A DNA stretch of 34,685 bases from Fidelibacterota bacterium (GTDB taxonomy: Bacteria; Marinisomatota; Marinisomatia; Marinisomatales; UBA1611): assembly GCA_002718285.1 (NCBI GenBank), contig PBAR01000020.1:36165-70849 (forward strand). Reading direction: 5' to 3'. The notes under the pieces were generated by a model, which saw nothing but the letters and a program-made list of their open reading frames with translations, was not told where the DNA came from and ran no database searches. Position 1 is the first letter of the stretch. The number at the start of each line of letters is the position of its first letter. A program made the translations under genes and the position numbers. Of the stretch, positions 16,627-24,935 are shown one piece after another.

Positions 16627-17178
16627 TTGCGGCGAATGCAAAAGCATTGGGTCCGGGTTATTTCTGATGAAGAAATAGAAAAATTTATTAATAGCTTAGA
16701 TTATGCGTCATATTCAATCTTGGAAATATCGGGTGATCGTTGGAAATCAAATTTTTCAGATGGGCAATATGAAAGTAAATATTTTCCAAAATTTGATATA
16801 TCCAATATTGTAAACTATCGTAAAAATTATGATTTAATTATTTTAGAACATGTTTTAGAGCATATTTCTAATCCATCTTTAGCTATTAATAATATTTATA
16901 AGCTCCTTAACCCTGATGGTTTTTTAATTGTTGCGACTCCATTCCTTGTAAAAATCCATCGATCCCCAAAGGATTATATGCGGTGGACAGAAGAAGGATT
17001 AAAATATTTTATTGCAGAAAATGGGTTTGATTTTAATAATGTCACTACAGGGCAATGGGGTAATAAGCCTGCTATAATTGCTAATTTAAATAAATGGGTA
17101 AAATATAATCCTCTAATTCATTCACTAAAAAATGATGATCAATTCCCAGCTGTTGTCTGGGCTTTTGCTAAAAAATAA
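16627..17178 (+). CDS. SAM-dependent methyltransferase-like protein of glycan loci
   Basis: The 183-residue product matches a family of short class I methyltransferase-like proteins common in polysaccharide loci. It is full length for that family: YSILEISGDRWK stands at motif I, LIILEHVLEHISNP at motif IV and LNPDGFLIVATPFLVKIH at motif V. The region HRSPKDYMRWTEEGLKYF and the C-terminal HSLKNDDQFPAVVWAFA are family hallmarks. Motif I has a single glycine instead of the usual GxGxG, which is normal for this group but leaves SAM binding unproven. TTG 16627 and ATG 16636 are both possible starts, three codons apart. EHVLEHI recurs in the methyltransferases at 19211 and 21103. Substrate unknown. 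Confidence 0.8.
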   Translation: MRRMQKHWVRVISDEEIEKFINSLDYASYSILEISGDRWKSNFSDGQYESKYFPKFDISNIVNYRKNYDLIILEHVLEHISNPSLAINNIYKLLNPDGFLIVATPFLVKIHRSPKDYMRWTEEGLKYFIAENGFDFNNVTTGQWGNKPAIIANLNKWVKYNPLIHSLKNDDQFPAVVWAFAKK

Positions 17179-17186
17179 ATCAAATA

Positions 17187-17876
17187 ATTACCTTCCATAC
17201 AACCTTAAAAACTTTAAATCACCTAAATAGGATAAAGAATTTTGTTCAAATTGGTGCACATGACGGGAAGATGCATGATCCTTTGAGGATGTTTATTTTA
17301 AATAATAATTGGAATGGTATTTTAATTGAGCCACAAAGAGAAATGCTAAAAAAATGTATAAAAAATTATAATAAAAAAGAGAATTTATCCTTCATTTGCA
17401 CAGCTCTGCATCCTACAAAAACTGTTGTTAATTTATATAAAGTTCGAGCTCCAAAGCATTATTCTCATACTGGTTGGGCTTCCGTTAAACTAGATAGATT
17501 TAAAGAAACAGTTTATAAAAATAATTTGAAAATTGAAAAAGTAAATGCAATGCATTTAATGGGAGTGATAAAAAAAAATAAACTCAAATCAGTTGATTTA
17601 TTGCAAATTGATACTGAAGGTTTTGATTGGGAGATTATTAAAATGTATGATTTTCATTTTTATAAGCCATTGCTCATACAATATGAACATTGTCACTTAT
17701 CGATTCATGATTATGTTAAATCAATTAATTTATTAAAAAATAATAATTATATTTGTTTTCCTCAAAAAAATGATACTATTGCGTTAAGAAAAAATTTAAT
17801 TAATCCTTTGTTCTTAACGATTTATTTTTTTGTAAGGTTATCAATGATTTTGAAGTCTAGATTAACTGAAAAGTAA
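17187..17876 (+). CDS. FkbM-family methyltransferase, start codon not canonical or lost
   Basis: This is an FkbM-type SAM methyltransferase, a family that O-methylates sugars and other hydroxyls. The SAM motif FVQIGAHDGK lies at 17241-17270, just before the first in-frame ATG at 17271, which would cut it off. It is followed by DPLRMF, GILIEPQREML and LLQIDTEGFDWEII. The frame is open upstream only to 17172, and between 17172 and 17270 there is no ATG, GTG or TTG in frame. The possible starts are ATA at 17175, 17184 and 17232 or ATT at 17187. I give 17187 (229 residues) as a working start. Alternatives are a gene with a lost start, or a base error in the assembly. An ATG-started product lacking motif I would probably be inactive. 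Confidence 0.75.
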   Translation: MTFHTTLKTLNHLNRIKNFVQIGAHDGKMHDPLRMFILNNNWNGILIEPQREMLKKCIKNYNKKENLSFICTALHPTKTVVNLYKVRAPKHYSHTGWASVKLDRFKETVYKNNLKIEKVNAMHLMGVIKKNKLKSVDLLQIDTEGFDWEIIKMYDFHFYKPLLIQYEHCHLSIHDYVKSINLLKNNNYICFPQKNDTIALRKNLINPLFLTIYFFVRLSMILKSRLTEK

Positions 17877-17895
17877 TGATTAGTTACGAGAATTA

Positions 17896-19221
17896 TTGAT
17901 TAACAAAGTGAATTCTGAAGATTTAGATTATAATTCTATAGCTGTCTGGTTGGCAACAGGGTTTTTCCTAGGTGATACGCATTTTTATTACAAAAATACA
18001 TTTTATAAATCCAATTTCAGTCCAGACATAGTTTGGCATCATTCGCCACGGAACATTTCTTTTTCTAATGTTGTTAATGAATTTTCTGATCTGTTTGAAT
18101 CAGTAATTAAAAAAAATACTATTGGGAAAAATATTATCCTTCCCTTATCTGGAGGGTTAGACTCACGAACATTGGCTGTAGCTTTAAGAGAAAGGAAAAA
18201 TGTAGTAGTTATATCCTACCAATTTAAAAATGGTATTAAAGAAACAAAATATGCCCGTGAGATCGCTATGGCATATGGATGGGAGTTTCATGAATTTGAA
18301 ATTCCAGAGGGTTACTTATGGAGCAAACTTAGTGAATTGTCAGACATAAATCAGTGTTTAACAGAATTTACTCATCCAAGGCAAATGGCAATAATTGATA
18401 AAATAATTGACTATGGAGATTTAATTCTATCTGGTCAATGGGGTGATGTACTTTTTGATTCCCCAAATATTAATCCCAAAGCAAATCTTAATGAACAAAC
18501 AAACTATATCATCAAACAGATTGTAAAACCAGGAGGTATAGAACTGGCTTCTGAATTATCAAAGTATTGGGGAATATCAGAAAGTTTTGAAAAAAATCTA
18601 TTTATCTTAATCCAAGATTTATTATCTGATATTGACATTAATAACGTGAAGAGTAAGCTACGTGCTTTTAAATCATTACATTGGGCTCCAAGATGGGCCA
18701 ATGAGAATTTGAAAGTATTTACTAAATATGGGGATATCTTCATTCCTTATTACAATAATGAAATCTGTAATTTTATATGTACAATACCTGAGGAATTTTT
18801 AGCTAAAAGAAAAATTCAAATAGAATATATTAAACAAAAAGCACCTGAATTAGCTCAGATCCCATGGCAGGCTTATGATCTTGATCTTTATAGATATAAG
18901 CAATTCAATAACATTTATTTTCCTAGAAGGATTTATAGATATATAATAAGAATAATAAAAGAAAAATTTATAAAAATTCCTCCAGTTATAGAGCGAAATT
19001 GGGAACTTCAATTTTTAGGTGATAAAAATGACCAAAATTTGAGGCGTTGGCTTTTTAATAATCCAAAATTGCATCAAATCGTTCCAAGTACGATAATTCA
19101 AGATTTTTACCAAAAGTTCAAATTGGCTGACCCCATAAAATATAGCCACCCTTTAAGCATGTTATTGACCCTCTCTGTTTGGTGCACAAAAAATTTAAAT
19201 TGTAAAAGACATGAAGAATAG
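17896..19221 (+). CDS. Asparagine-synthase-like ATP pyrophosphatase without glutaminase domain
   Basis: The 441-residue product contains the synthetase half of an asparagine-synthase fold but no N-terminal glutaminase: there is no Cys2 and no FNGEIYN-type motif. The PP-loop is LPLSGGLDSRT, with SGGLDS at 85-90. The downstream segment SGQWGDVLFDS stands where SGDGGDE-type metal and ATP contacts are expected, and ETKYAREIA follows the loop as usual. Such proteins adenylate a carboxylate and may take free ammonia, or an amine, as nucleophile; family members occur in glycan and lasso-peptide loci. The start is TTG 17896 (next candidate GTG 17908), 19 nt after the FkbM gene. It overlaps the next methyltransferase gene by 11 nt. 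Substrate unknown. Confidence 0.85.
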   Translation: MINKVNSEDLDYNSIAVWLATGFFLGDTHFYYKNTFYKSNFSPDIVWHHSPRNISFSNVVNEFSDLFESVIKKNTIGKNIILPLSGGLDSRTLAVALRERKNVVVISYQFKNGIKETKYAREIAMAYGWEFHEFEIPEGYLWSKLSELSDINQCLTEFTHPRQMAIIDKIIDYGDLILSGQWGDVLFDSPNINPKANLNEQTNYIIKQIVKPGGIELASELSKYWGISESFEKNLFILIQDLLSDIDINNVKSKLRAFKSLHWAPRWANENLKVFTKYGDIFIPYYNNEICNFICTIPEEFLAKRKIQIEYIKQKAPELAQIPWQAYDLDLYRYKQFNNIYFPRRIYRYIIRIIKEKFIKIPPVIERNWELQFLGDKNDQNLRRWLFNNPKLHQIVPSTIIQDFYQKFKLADPIKYSHPLSMLLTLSVWCTKNLNCKRHEE

Positions 19222-19915
19222 AATCACTTTTTTTCTTTGGAAGAAAATAAATAGTATTTATTACTCTGGAGATAAAGTGAAATGTATTATATGCGATTGG
19301 AATGGAATAGAATTTCTAAATGGAAGATGCCCTAATTGTAATTCTATTTCGAGGACAAGATTTTTTGCGTTCTGTGTGAAATCATATTACAAAGATTCAT
19401 CAAATATTCTTCATGTTTCCCCTAATTTGGCGGAATACAAATTTGTTAAGAAACAATTAATTGTTAGGAATTATGATAGATTAGATAAGAATAATTTTAA
19501 TCATATTAATCTAGTTATGGATTTAGTTTCTAGTTTAGATATTGAATCCGTTTATCAGTTTATTTTTATTTGGCATGTTCTGGAGCATATAGAAGACGAT
19601 TTAATTGCGTTAAAGAATTTATATAATGCATTGACTCCTGCAGGGAAAATAATTGTATCAGTACCAATTTATCCTAAGGGTAACCTTAAAACATTTGAAG
19701 GGAAAGATATAAAAAAGGAAGATTATGAAAACATTCATGGGCACCCAGACCATGTTAGATCATGTGGTTACGATTATAAATTAAAGTTTGAAAAAGTCGG
19801 ATTTATAAATATTAAATCAATTAAAGTAAATAAATTCCCTATCGATCAAATTAATCAATATGGTTTAAGTGAAAATCATATAGCTTGGATATGTGAGAAA
19901 CCTGGTAATATATAA
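19211..19915 (+). CDS. Class I methyltransferase with N-terminal four-cysteine zinc-ribbon-like motif (copy A)
   Basis: The 234-residue product begins with a short segment holding CIIC (Cys25, Cys28) and CPNC (Cys40, Cys43), a likely zinc ribbon, and then reads NSISRTRFF. The rest is a class I methyltransferase: NILHVSPNLAEYK at motif I, IFIWHVLEHIEDD at motif IV and LTPAGKIIVSVPIYP at motif V. HGHPDHVRSCGYDY is a further conserved segment near the C terminus. The CPNCNSxSRxR motif recurs in the gene at 21103, so the two are related. It is directly followed (no spacer) by a GT4 gene, and the 21103 gene is likewise followed by a related GT4, giving two similar pairs. The methyl acceptor is unknown. 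Confidence 0.87.
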   Translation: MKNRITFFLWKKINSIYYSGDKVKCIICDWNGIEFLNGRCPNCNSISRTRFFAFCVKSYYKDSSNILHVSPNLAEYKFVKKQLIVRNYDRLDKNNFNHINLVMDLVSSLDIESVYQFIFIWHVLEHIEDDLIALKNLYNALTPAGKIIVSVPIYPKGNLKTFEGKDIKKEDYENIHGHPDHVRSCGYDYKLKFEKVGFINIKSIKVNKFPIDQINQYGLSENHIAWICEKPGNI

Positions 19916-21100
19916 TTGAAAGTCGCTATTTACTCTGGTTCAATAACCGCACCTATTTTTATAGAAAATCTCATTAAGTCTTTAACTGACCAAGGGATTA
20001 AAGTATATCTTTTTGGGAAAAATTCATCATTGGTAAGATATCCAAGTAAAAATATTTATATATTCTCTACTCCTAATCATCCAATGTCAATTGTAAGATT
20101 TGTGATTGTCCAAATGATTAGATTATTTATTAAAGATACTGGGAAATACATGCGAATATTAAAGTATTTTTTTATGGTTAAAAAAATTGAACGAATCAAT
20201 TTTTTTAACTGGTGGGGTAAAGTATTACCAGTTGTGAATCATCTTCCCGATGTATTTCATATACAATGGGCAAAATCCTTGCCCGATTGGTTTTTTTTAA
20301 AAGATCTATTTGGTGTTAAAATGGTAGTCAGCTTAAGAGGTGCCCACATAAATTATACGCCTCTGGCAAATGAAAGTGTTGCAAAATATTATCGTCTGTT
20401 ATTTCCCGAAGTAGACCATTTTCACGCCGTTTCAAAATCAATAGCAGAGACAGCAAAAATATATGGGGCTCCAAAACAAAAGATAAGTGTCGTATATACG
20501 GGACTAAACATCAACTATTTAAAAAAATTTAAAAAAACAAACTGGGAAAGAAATATCGAATTTCAATTTATTTCTGTTGGGCGCCACCACTGGAAGAAAG
20601 GATATTCTGTTGCTTTATCTGCTATCAAAAATTTATTATCTAAACGAATTCCACTCCATTATACTATAATCGCAAGAGATGAACCTACAGAAGAAATTTT
20701 ATATCAGATCTATGATTTATCTCTAAATGAAAATGTTACACTTTTGCACCCTAATTCTCAGGAAGAAGTATATCAAAAAATGCATTTATCCGATTGCCTA
20801 TTATTACCAAGCATAGAAGAAGGAATTGCTAATGTTGTCTTGGAGGCAATGGCAATTGGGTTGCCAGTAATTAGTAGTGATTGTTGTGGCATGAAAGAAG
20901 TTATAGATCATAGGGGGAATGGTTATTTATTTAGGAACCGTGATGTAGTTCAACTCACCCAGACTATGATAGAGATGATGAATCATAATACTGAAGAAAG
21001 AAAAATAATGGTAGAAACGGCTAACGAATTAATTGAAAAAGATTATAACATCTCCAGACTTGGGAATGAAATGAATGAACTATATAAATTAATATATTGA
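19916..21100 (+). CDS. Glycosyltransferase family 4 (copy A of a paralogous pair)
   Basis: This 394-residue GT4 enzyme carries a SLRGAH segment in place of the HGSD acceptor motif, DHFHAVSKSIAETA at the domain boundary, VYTGLN as linker, and SVGRHHWKKGYSVAL at the start of the donor domain. EGIANVVLE supplies Glu302-x7-Glu310, followed by GLPVISSDCCG. The start is TTG at 19916, right after the stop of the upstream methyltransferase; the next Met is near residue 60. The GT4 at 21885 has the same SLRG and HWKKG features and places its Glu pair at the same residue numbers, so the two are paralogues. Related proteins include WcaL-type colanic-acid transferases. Sugar unknown. Confidence 0.92.
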   Translation: MKVAIYSGSITAPIFIENLIKSLTDQGIKVYLFGKNSSLVRYPSKNIYIFSTPNHPMSIVRFVIVQMIRLFIKDTGKYMRILKYFFMVKKIERINFFNWWGKVLPVVNHLPDVFHIQWAKSLPDWFFLKDLFGVKMVVSLRGAHINYTPLANESVAKYYRLLFPEVDHFHAVSKSIAETAKIYGAPKQKISVVYTGLNINYLKKFKKTNWERNIEFQFISVGRHHWKKGYSVALSAIKNLLSKRIPLHYTIIARDEPTEEILYQIYDLSLNENVTLLHPNSQEEVYQKMHLSDCLLLPSIEEGIANVVLEAMAIGLPVISSDCCGMKEVIDHRGNGYLFRNRDVVQLTQTMIEMMNHNTEERKIMVETANELIEKDYNISRLGNEMNELYKLIY

Positions 21101-21102
21101 TA

Positions 21103-21888
21103 ATGAACTTAGGTTGTTCTCAAAAATATAGAGAGATTACACTAAAAAGGTTCATAAGTAAAAGTATAGGATTATTTAATAAAGGCGAATGGGCTGGACT
21201 TGGGCATTATTTAGTTTCTGAAACAAGTAATTTACTTTCTGATATTGAAATATTACAGAAAAACAATATCTTTACTTGTCCTATCTGCAATTTTTCTGCT
21301 AAAAATTTCATACATTTAAGTAATTCATTAGAAATCTCATGGAATTCCGCTTGTCCAAACTGTAATAGTCGCTCGCGTCATAGAGGACTTATATTTTTAT
21401 ATCATGAAATTTTAAAAAATAAAACTAAAATGCGAATCCTTCATTTTGCTCCAGAGCCTACTTTAGAAAAAGAAATTCGTAAGTATAAGCAGCACAAATA
21501 TTTTACGACAGATTATAATATCAAAAGAGTAGATTTTCCTGGTGAAGATATTCAAAAATTAAATTTTGATGATTCGGAATTTGATTTAATTCTTGTTAAT
21601 CATGTTTTAGAGCACGTCTTAGATGATAAGAAAGCATTATCTGAAATATCCAGAGTTTTAAATAAAAACGGCGTTGCAGTTATTACAATCCCTGGTGATT
21701 GGCGTAGAAGGCATACTAAAATATTACCTAATCTCAATTATAATGGTCATTATCGCAATTATGGTTTAGATGTTATAGATATTATGAAGGATTGTTTTTC
21801 AAAAGTAGTGAAAAGCAATCTTTTTCAATTTCATGGAGAAAAAAATGCGATTAAATCAATGGAAATCGCCTTTATTTGTTTAAAATGA
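21103..21888 (+). CDS. Class I methyltransferase with N-terminal four-cysteine motif (copy B)
   Basis: The 261-residue product is a second methyltransferase with an N-terminal zinc-ribbon-like part: CPIC (Cys59, Cys62) and CPNC (Cys84, Cys87), then NSRSRHRGL. The catalytic part has RILHFAPEPTLEKE at motif I, LILVNHVLEHVLDD at motif IV and NKNGVAVITIPGDW at motif V. Compared with the copy at 19211 it has about 35 extra residues before the first cysteine pair and a longer loop between the pairs. An in-frame TTG at 21097 inside the previous gene is possible, but ATG 21103, 2 nt after that gene's stop, is better. Its stop overlaps the next GT4 start as ATGA. Methyl acceptor unknown. Confidence 0.87.
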   Translation: MNLGCSQKYREITLKRFISKSIGLFNKGEWAGLGHYLVSETSNLLSDIEILQKNNIFTCPICNFSAKNFIHLSNSLEISWNSACPNCNSRSRHRGLIFLYHEILKNKTKMRILHFAPEPTLEKEIRKYKQHKYFTTDYNIKRVDFPGEDIQKLNFDDSEFDLILVNHVLEHVLDDKKALSEISRVLNKNGVAVITIPGDWRRRHTKILPNLNYNGHYRNYGLDVIDIMKDCFSKVVKSNLFQFHGEKNAIKSMEIAFICLK

Positions 21889-23060
21889 TAATTGGTCTAG
21901 TACTTAATGATGTCCCATCAATATCTGAAACATTCTTAATTAATAAAATAAAAGGTTTGAATCAAAACGGGCATAAGGTAATCCTTTTTGCAAATCATAA
22001 AAAAAATTTCCATATTTGTAAATTAGTCGCACACCCAAAAGTAAGCAAAAGTATTCTTTTAAATATATTAAATGTAGCAATTGCTTTTATTAAATTATTT
22101 TTCAGGAGACCTTTAGTATTTTTTCGTTTTTTATATCTTGAAAAAATAGATGGTGTCTCAATTTGTAATCGGTGGAAAAATCTATATATTAACTGGCATA
22201 TCCTTAATCAGAATTTGGACTGGATCCACTTCGCTTTCGCAACTGTTTCCCTTAGAAGAGAAAATATTGCGGATGCTATTTGTGCTAAGATGGGTGTTAG
22301 TCTTAGAGGCTATGACATATCAATATATCCTCTAAAAAATCCGAATTGTTACGAAAGATTATGGGAAAAAGTGGATAAGGTACACGCTATTTCCTATGAT
22401 TTACTAAAAGTTGCAGGTACTCACGGTTTAAAAAAACATACACCTAATATGATTATTCAACCTGCCATAGATACTAAACTATTTAATATAGGAGAAAAGA
22501 AATGGAAGAAGATTAATAATAAAGGGGAAATAACATTTTTAACAATTGCACGGCTTCATTGGAAAAAAGGTTTAGAATACACTCTACAAGCTTTAGCTAT
22601 CCTAAAGGAAAAGAAATTTCAAATTCAATATAATATTATTGGAGAAGGAGATGAATTTGAGCGTCTAAAATTTACTGTGCATCAACTGGGGATAAATGAC
22701 CATGTAGATTTTATTGGCACAGTTTCACACCAGAATATCAAAAAATATTATGAAGAAGCTGATATATATTTGCAATATAGCATCCAGGAAGGATTTTGCA
22801 ATGCAGCTTTAGAAGCTCAAATAATGGGGCTAATCACAATTGTATCAGATGCTGAAGGATTACAGGAAAATGTAATTGATGGTGAGACTGGGTGGGTAGT
22901 TCCAAAAAGAGAACCAAGCTTATTAGCTGAAAAAATAGAAAATGTTTTACATCTTGAAGATAATAACCTTATAAAGATTTATAAAAATTCAATTGCAAGA
23001 GTTAGAAAAGAATTTAATCTTCAAAAGCAATATCAAAAATTTTATGGATTTTTTGATTGA
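21885..23060 (+). CDS. Glycosyltransferase family 4 (copy B of a paralogous pair)
   Basis: This 391-residue GT4 resembles the enzyme at 19916: VSLRGYDISIYPL in the N domain, DKVHAISYDLLKVA at the boundary, IARLHWKKGLEYTLQA opening the donor domain, and EGFCNAALE giving Glu302-x7-Glu310. The N terminus IIGLVLNDVPSISETFLINK matches the PxxSETF opening of WcaL/AmsK-type transferases that is missing from copy A. ATG 21885 shares four bases (ATGA) with the preceding stop; an upstream TTG at 21876 is less likely. The 3' end overlaps the exostosin-like gene as TTGA. Donor sugar unknown. Confidence 0.92.
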   Translation: MIIGLVLNDVPSISETFLINKIKGLNQNGHKVILFANHKKNFHICKLVAHPKVSKSILLNILNVAIAFIKLFFRRPLVFFRFLYLEKIDGVSICNRWKNLYINWHILNQNLDWIHFAFATVSLRRENIADAICAKMGVSLRGYDISIYPLKNPNCYERLWEKVDKVHAISYDLLKVAGTHGLKKHTPNMIIQPAIDTKLFNIGEKKWKKINNKGEITFLTIARLHWKKGLEYTLQALAILKEKKFQIQYNIIGEGDEFERLKFTVHQLGINDHVDFIGTVSHQNIKKYYEEADIYLQYSIQEGFCNAALEAQIMGLITIVSDAEGLQENVIDGETGWVVPKREPSLLAEKIENVLHLEDNNLIKIYKNSIARVRKEFNLQKQYQKFYGFFD

Positions 23061-24088
23061 AAATTTTTCCTATACATAATTATATCTATAGTAAAATAAG
23101 CCGATTTTATTTAGCTGAATGGATTAAACCACTTTTTCCAAAACATCGACATTCATTGTTTGGATTAGATCCAAGTGATCTTGAAATATCTCAAAATGAA
23201 TCTGATTCAGATGCATTTATATTACCATTAACATGGAACTATTATTTTGATGAACTAAGGATTAATAAAGCAATTGATAGTATTGATAAATATTTACATT
23301 GGGATAAACCAATTTTTAGTTGGGCAGGTGGAGATTATACCTTGAAGATTCCAAATCAAAATGCATTTCTATTTCGTCAAAATGGGTATCAATCCCTTCG
23401 AAGGGAAAATGAGCATGCTTATCCAGTAATCATTAAGGATCCTCTTAACTACCTAAACTGGAAAGAGATAAAAATCGTGAAAAAAGAAAAAACCCCAAAA
23501 ATTGGTTTTTGTGGTTTAGCAAGTAATAATTGGATAGATACTAATCTGAGAGCAATTAAAGATTATATATTTAGATCAAAGATTGAAGTTAAAAAACCAT
23601 ACTTAGATTTATCTGTTCCAATATCTGGTACTAATCTTCGTAGAAAAACCTTAAAAATTCTTTCGAATTCGAAACTTGTAGACACGAATTTTCTTGTTAG
23701 ATCTTTTTCAGGTGGGCAAAAAATTAATTCTAGAGAACAAAAGTTAGAATTTTGGGAAAATATTATATCCTGTCCTTATATATTGTGTATTAGGGGTGCC
23801 GGAAATTATTCTGCAAGATTTTATGAAACATTGGCAATGGGTAGAATACCTATTTTTGTTAATACAGATTGTATATTGCCTTTGGATAATCAAATTAATT
23901 GGAAAAATCATTGCGTATGGGTTGAAGATTATGAATTAGATAATATATTAAAAATAATAAATAATTTTCATGCGAAATTATCAGATGATGAATTTGCTCA
24001 AATACAAATAGATAATCGCGAGCTTTGGATTAAAAAACTTACTTTTCATGGATTTTACAATAGTTTTAAAAGTAAATATGAAAATTAA
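23057..24088 (+). CDS. Exostosin-like glycosyltransferase (GT47-type)
   Basis: The 343-residue product resembles bacterial exostosin-domain proteins. The diagnostic part is the C-terminal donor-binding region: PYILCIRGAGNYSARFYE, then LAMGRIPIFVNTDCILPLD and NHCVWVEDYELDNI. N-terminal to it are DAFILPLTWNYY and KIGFCGLASNNW, also usual in these proteins. No signal peptide or membrane segment is evident, so it should act on the cytoplasmic side. It starts with TTG at 23057, sharing TTGA with the preceding stop; the first later Met is deep in the C-terminal half. It is the only glycosyltransferase in the window that is not GT2 or GT4. Donor unknown. Confidence 0.8.
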   Translation: MKIFPIHNYIYSKISRFYLAEWIKPLFPKHRHSLFGLDPSDLEISQNESDSDAFILPLTWNYYFDELRINKAIDSIDKYLHWDKPIFSWAGGDYTLKIPNQNAFLFRQNGYQSLRRENEHAYPVIIKDPLNYLNWKEIKIVKKEKTPKIGFCGLASNNWIDTNLRAIKDYIFRSKIEVKKPYLDLSVPISGTNLRRKTLKILSNSKLVDTNFLVRSFSGGQKINSREQKLEFWENIISCPYILCIRGAGNYSARFYETLAMGRIPIFVNTDCILPLDNQINWKNHCVWVEDYELDNILKIINNFHAKLSDDEFAQIQIDNRELWIKKLTFHGFYNSFKSKYEN

Positions 24089-24923
24089 TAATTTGCATCT
24101 TAGGACACGGTTGAAACAAAAACTATTCAAAAAATATGGATTAAGGTTTTTAAAAATAAGACAACAGGAACTGAAAGGTAAAATTTTTGAAGTAGTTGGT
24201 ATGAAAATTACTATAGACTATGAAACAGGTTGGTTATTATACTTAGCTAAGGACGTAGACATAATTTTTGATGTTGGTTGTAATACTGGACAAACTGCAG
24301 TTCTTTTTAATGCATTTTCTAAGGTAAAGAAAATTTATCTTTTTGAACCTAACCCTTATGCTCTTGCTATTTGTACTGAAAATGCGATCTTGAATGGCTT
24401 TGCAGATAAAATTAAGATTTATAAAAATTGTGTTTCAGAAACTAATAATAAAGAAATATTATTTTATACCGTATTAGCTGGGGCAGCTGGAAGTGTTCAA
24501 TCAGATATGGCCAAAACTGCAAGTCATTTAAATGAAAGCTATAAAACTATGTCAATAACATTAGATGAAGTTATAAAAAATGAAAAAGTCATACCTGATT
24601 TGGTAAAAATTGATGTAGAAGGTCATGAATACAAAGTTTTATGCGGAAGCAAAGATCTTATTAAAAGAAAAAAAACAAAATTTATTGTTGAAATGCATTC
24701 ATCTTCTATGTTGAGTATGATTGAAAATGGGACAAGAATTATTAATTTTGCTAAGTTATATGATTATAGAGTCATCTATTTATCTGAAATGATTTTTTTG
24801 GATGATGCATCGCCAATCCAGCATAGAGGAAGATGCCATTTATTATTGACTCCGCCAGATTATCGGAATATTGATCAAGAATTAAAAAAAATAAGGCAAA
24901 ATGCTCTTCCACCTAATTTATAA
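24078..24923 (+). CDS. FkbM-family methyltransferase
   Basis: This 281-residue protein is a complete FkbM-type SAM methyltransferase. Motif I is IIFDVGCNTGQT (Asp65, Gly67, Gly71). It is followed by KIYLFEPNPYALAICTEN, with the acidic residue that contacts SAM, TLDEVI, and the family signature LVKIDVEGHEYKVLCG. KKTKFIVEMHSSS and a final GRCHLLLTP complete the fold. ATG 24078 gives an 11-nt overlap with the exostosin-like gene; an in-frame ATG at 24048 would extend it by ten residues inside that gene and is less likely. It contrasts with the FkbM gene near 17187, which has no normal start. Likely role: O-methylation of a sugar in this glycan (inference). Confidence 0.92.
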   Translation: MKINNLHLRTRLKQKLFKKYGLRFLKIRQQELKGKIFEVVGMKITIDYETGWLLYLAKDVDIIFDVGCNTGQTAVLFNAFSKVKKIYLFEPNPYALAICTENAILNGFADKIKIYKNCVSETNNKEILFYTVLAGAAGSVQSDMAKTASHLNESYKTMSITLDEVIKNEKVIPDLVKIDVEGHEYKVLCGSKDLIKRKKTKFIVEMHSSSMLSMIENGTRIINFAKLYDYRVIYLSEMIFLDDASPIQHRGRCHLLLTPPDYRNIDQELKKIRQNALPPNL

Positions 24924-24935
24924 TAAATATTTAGA

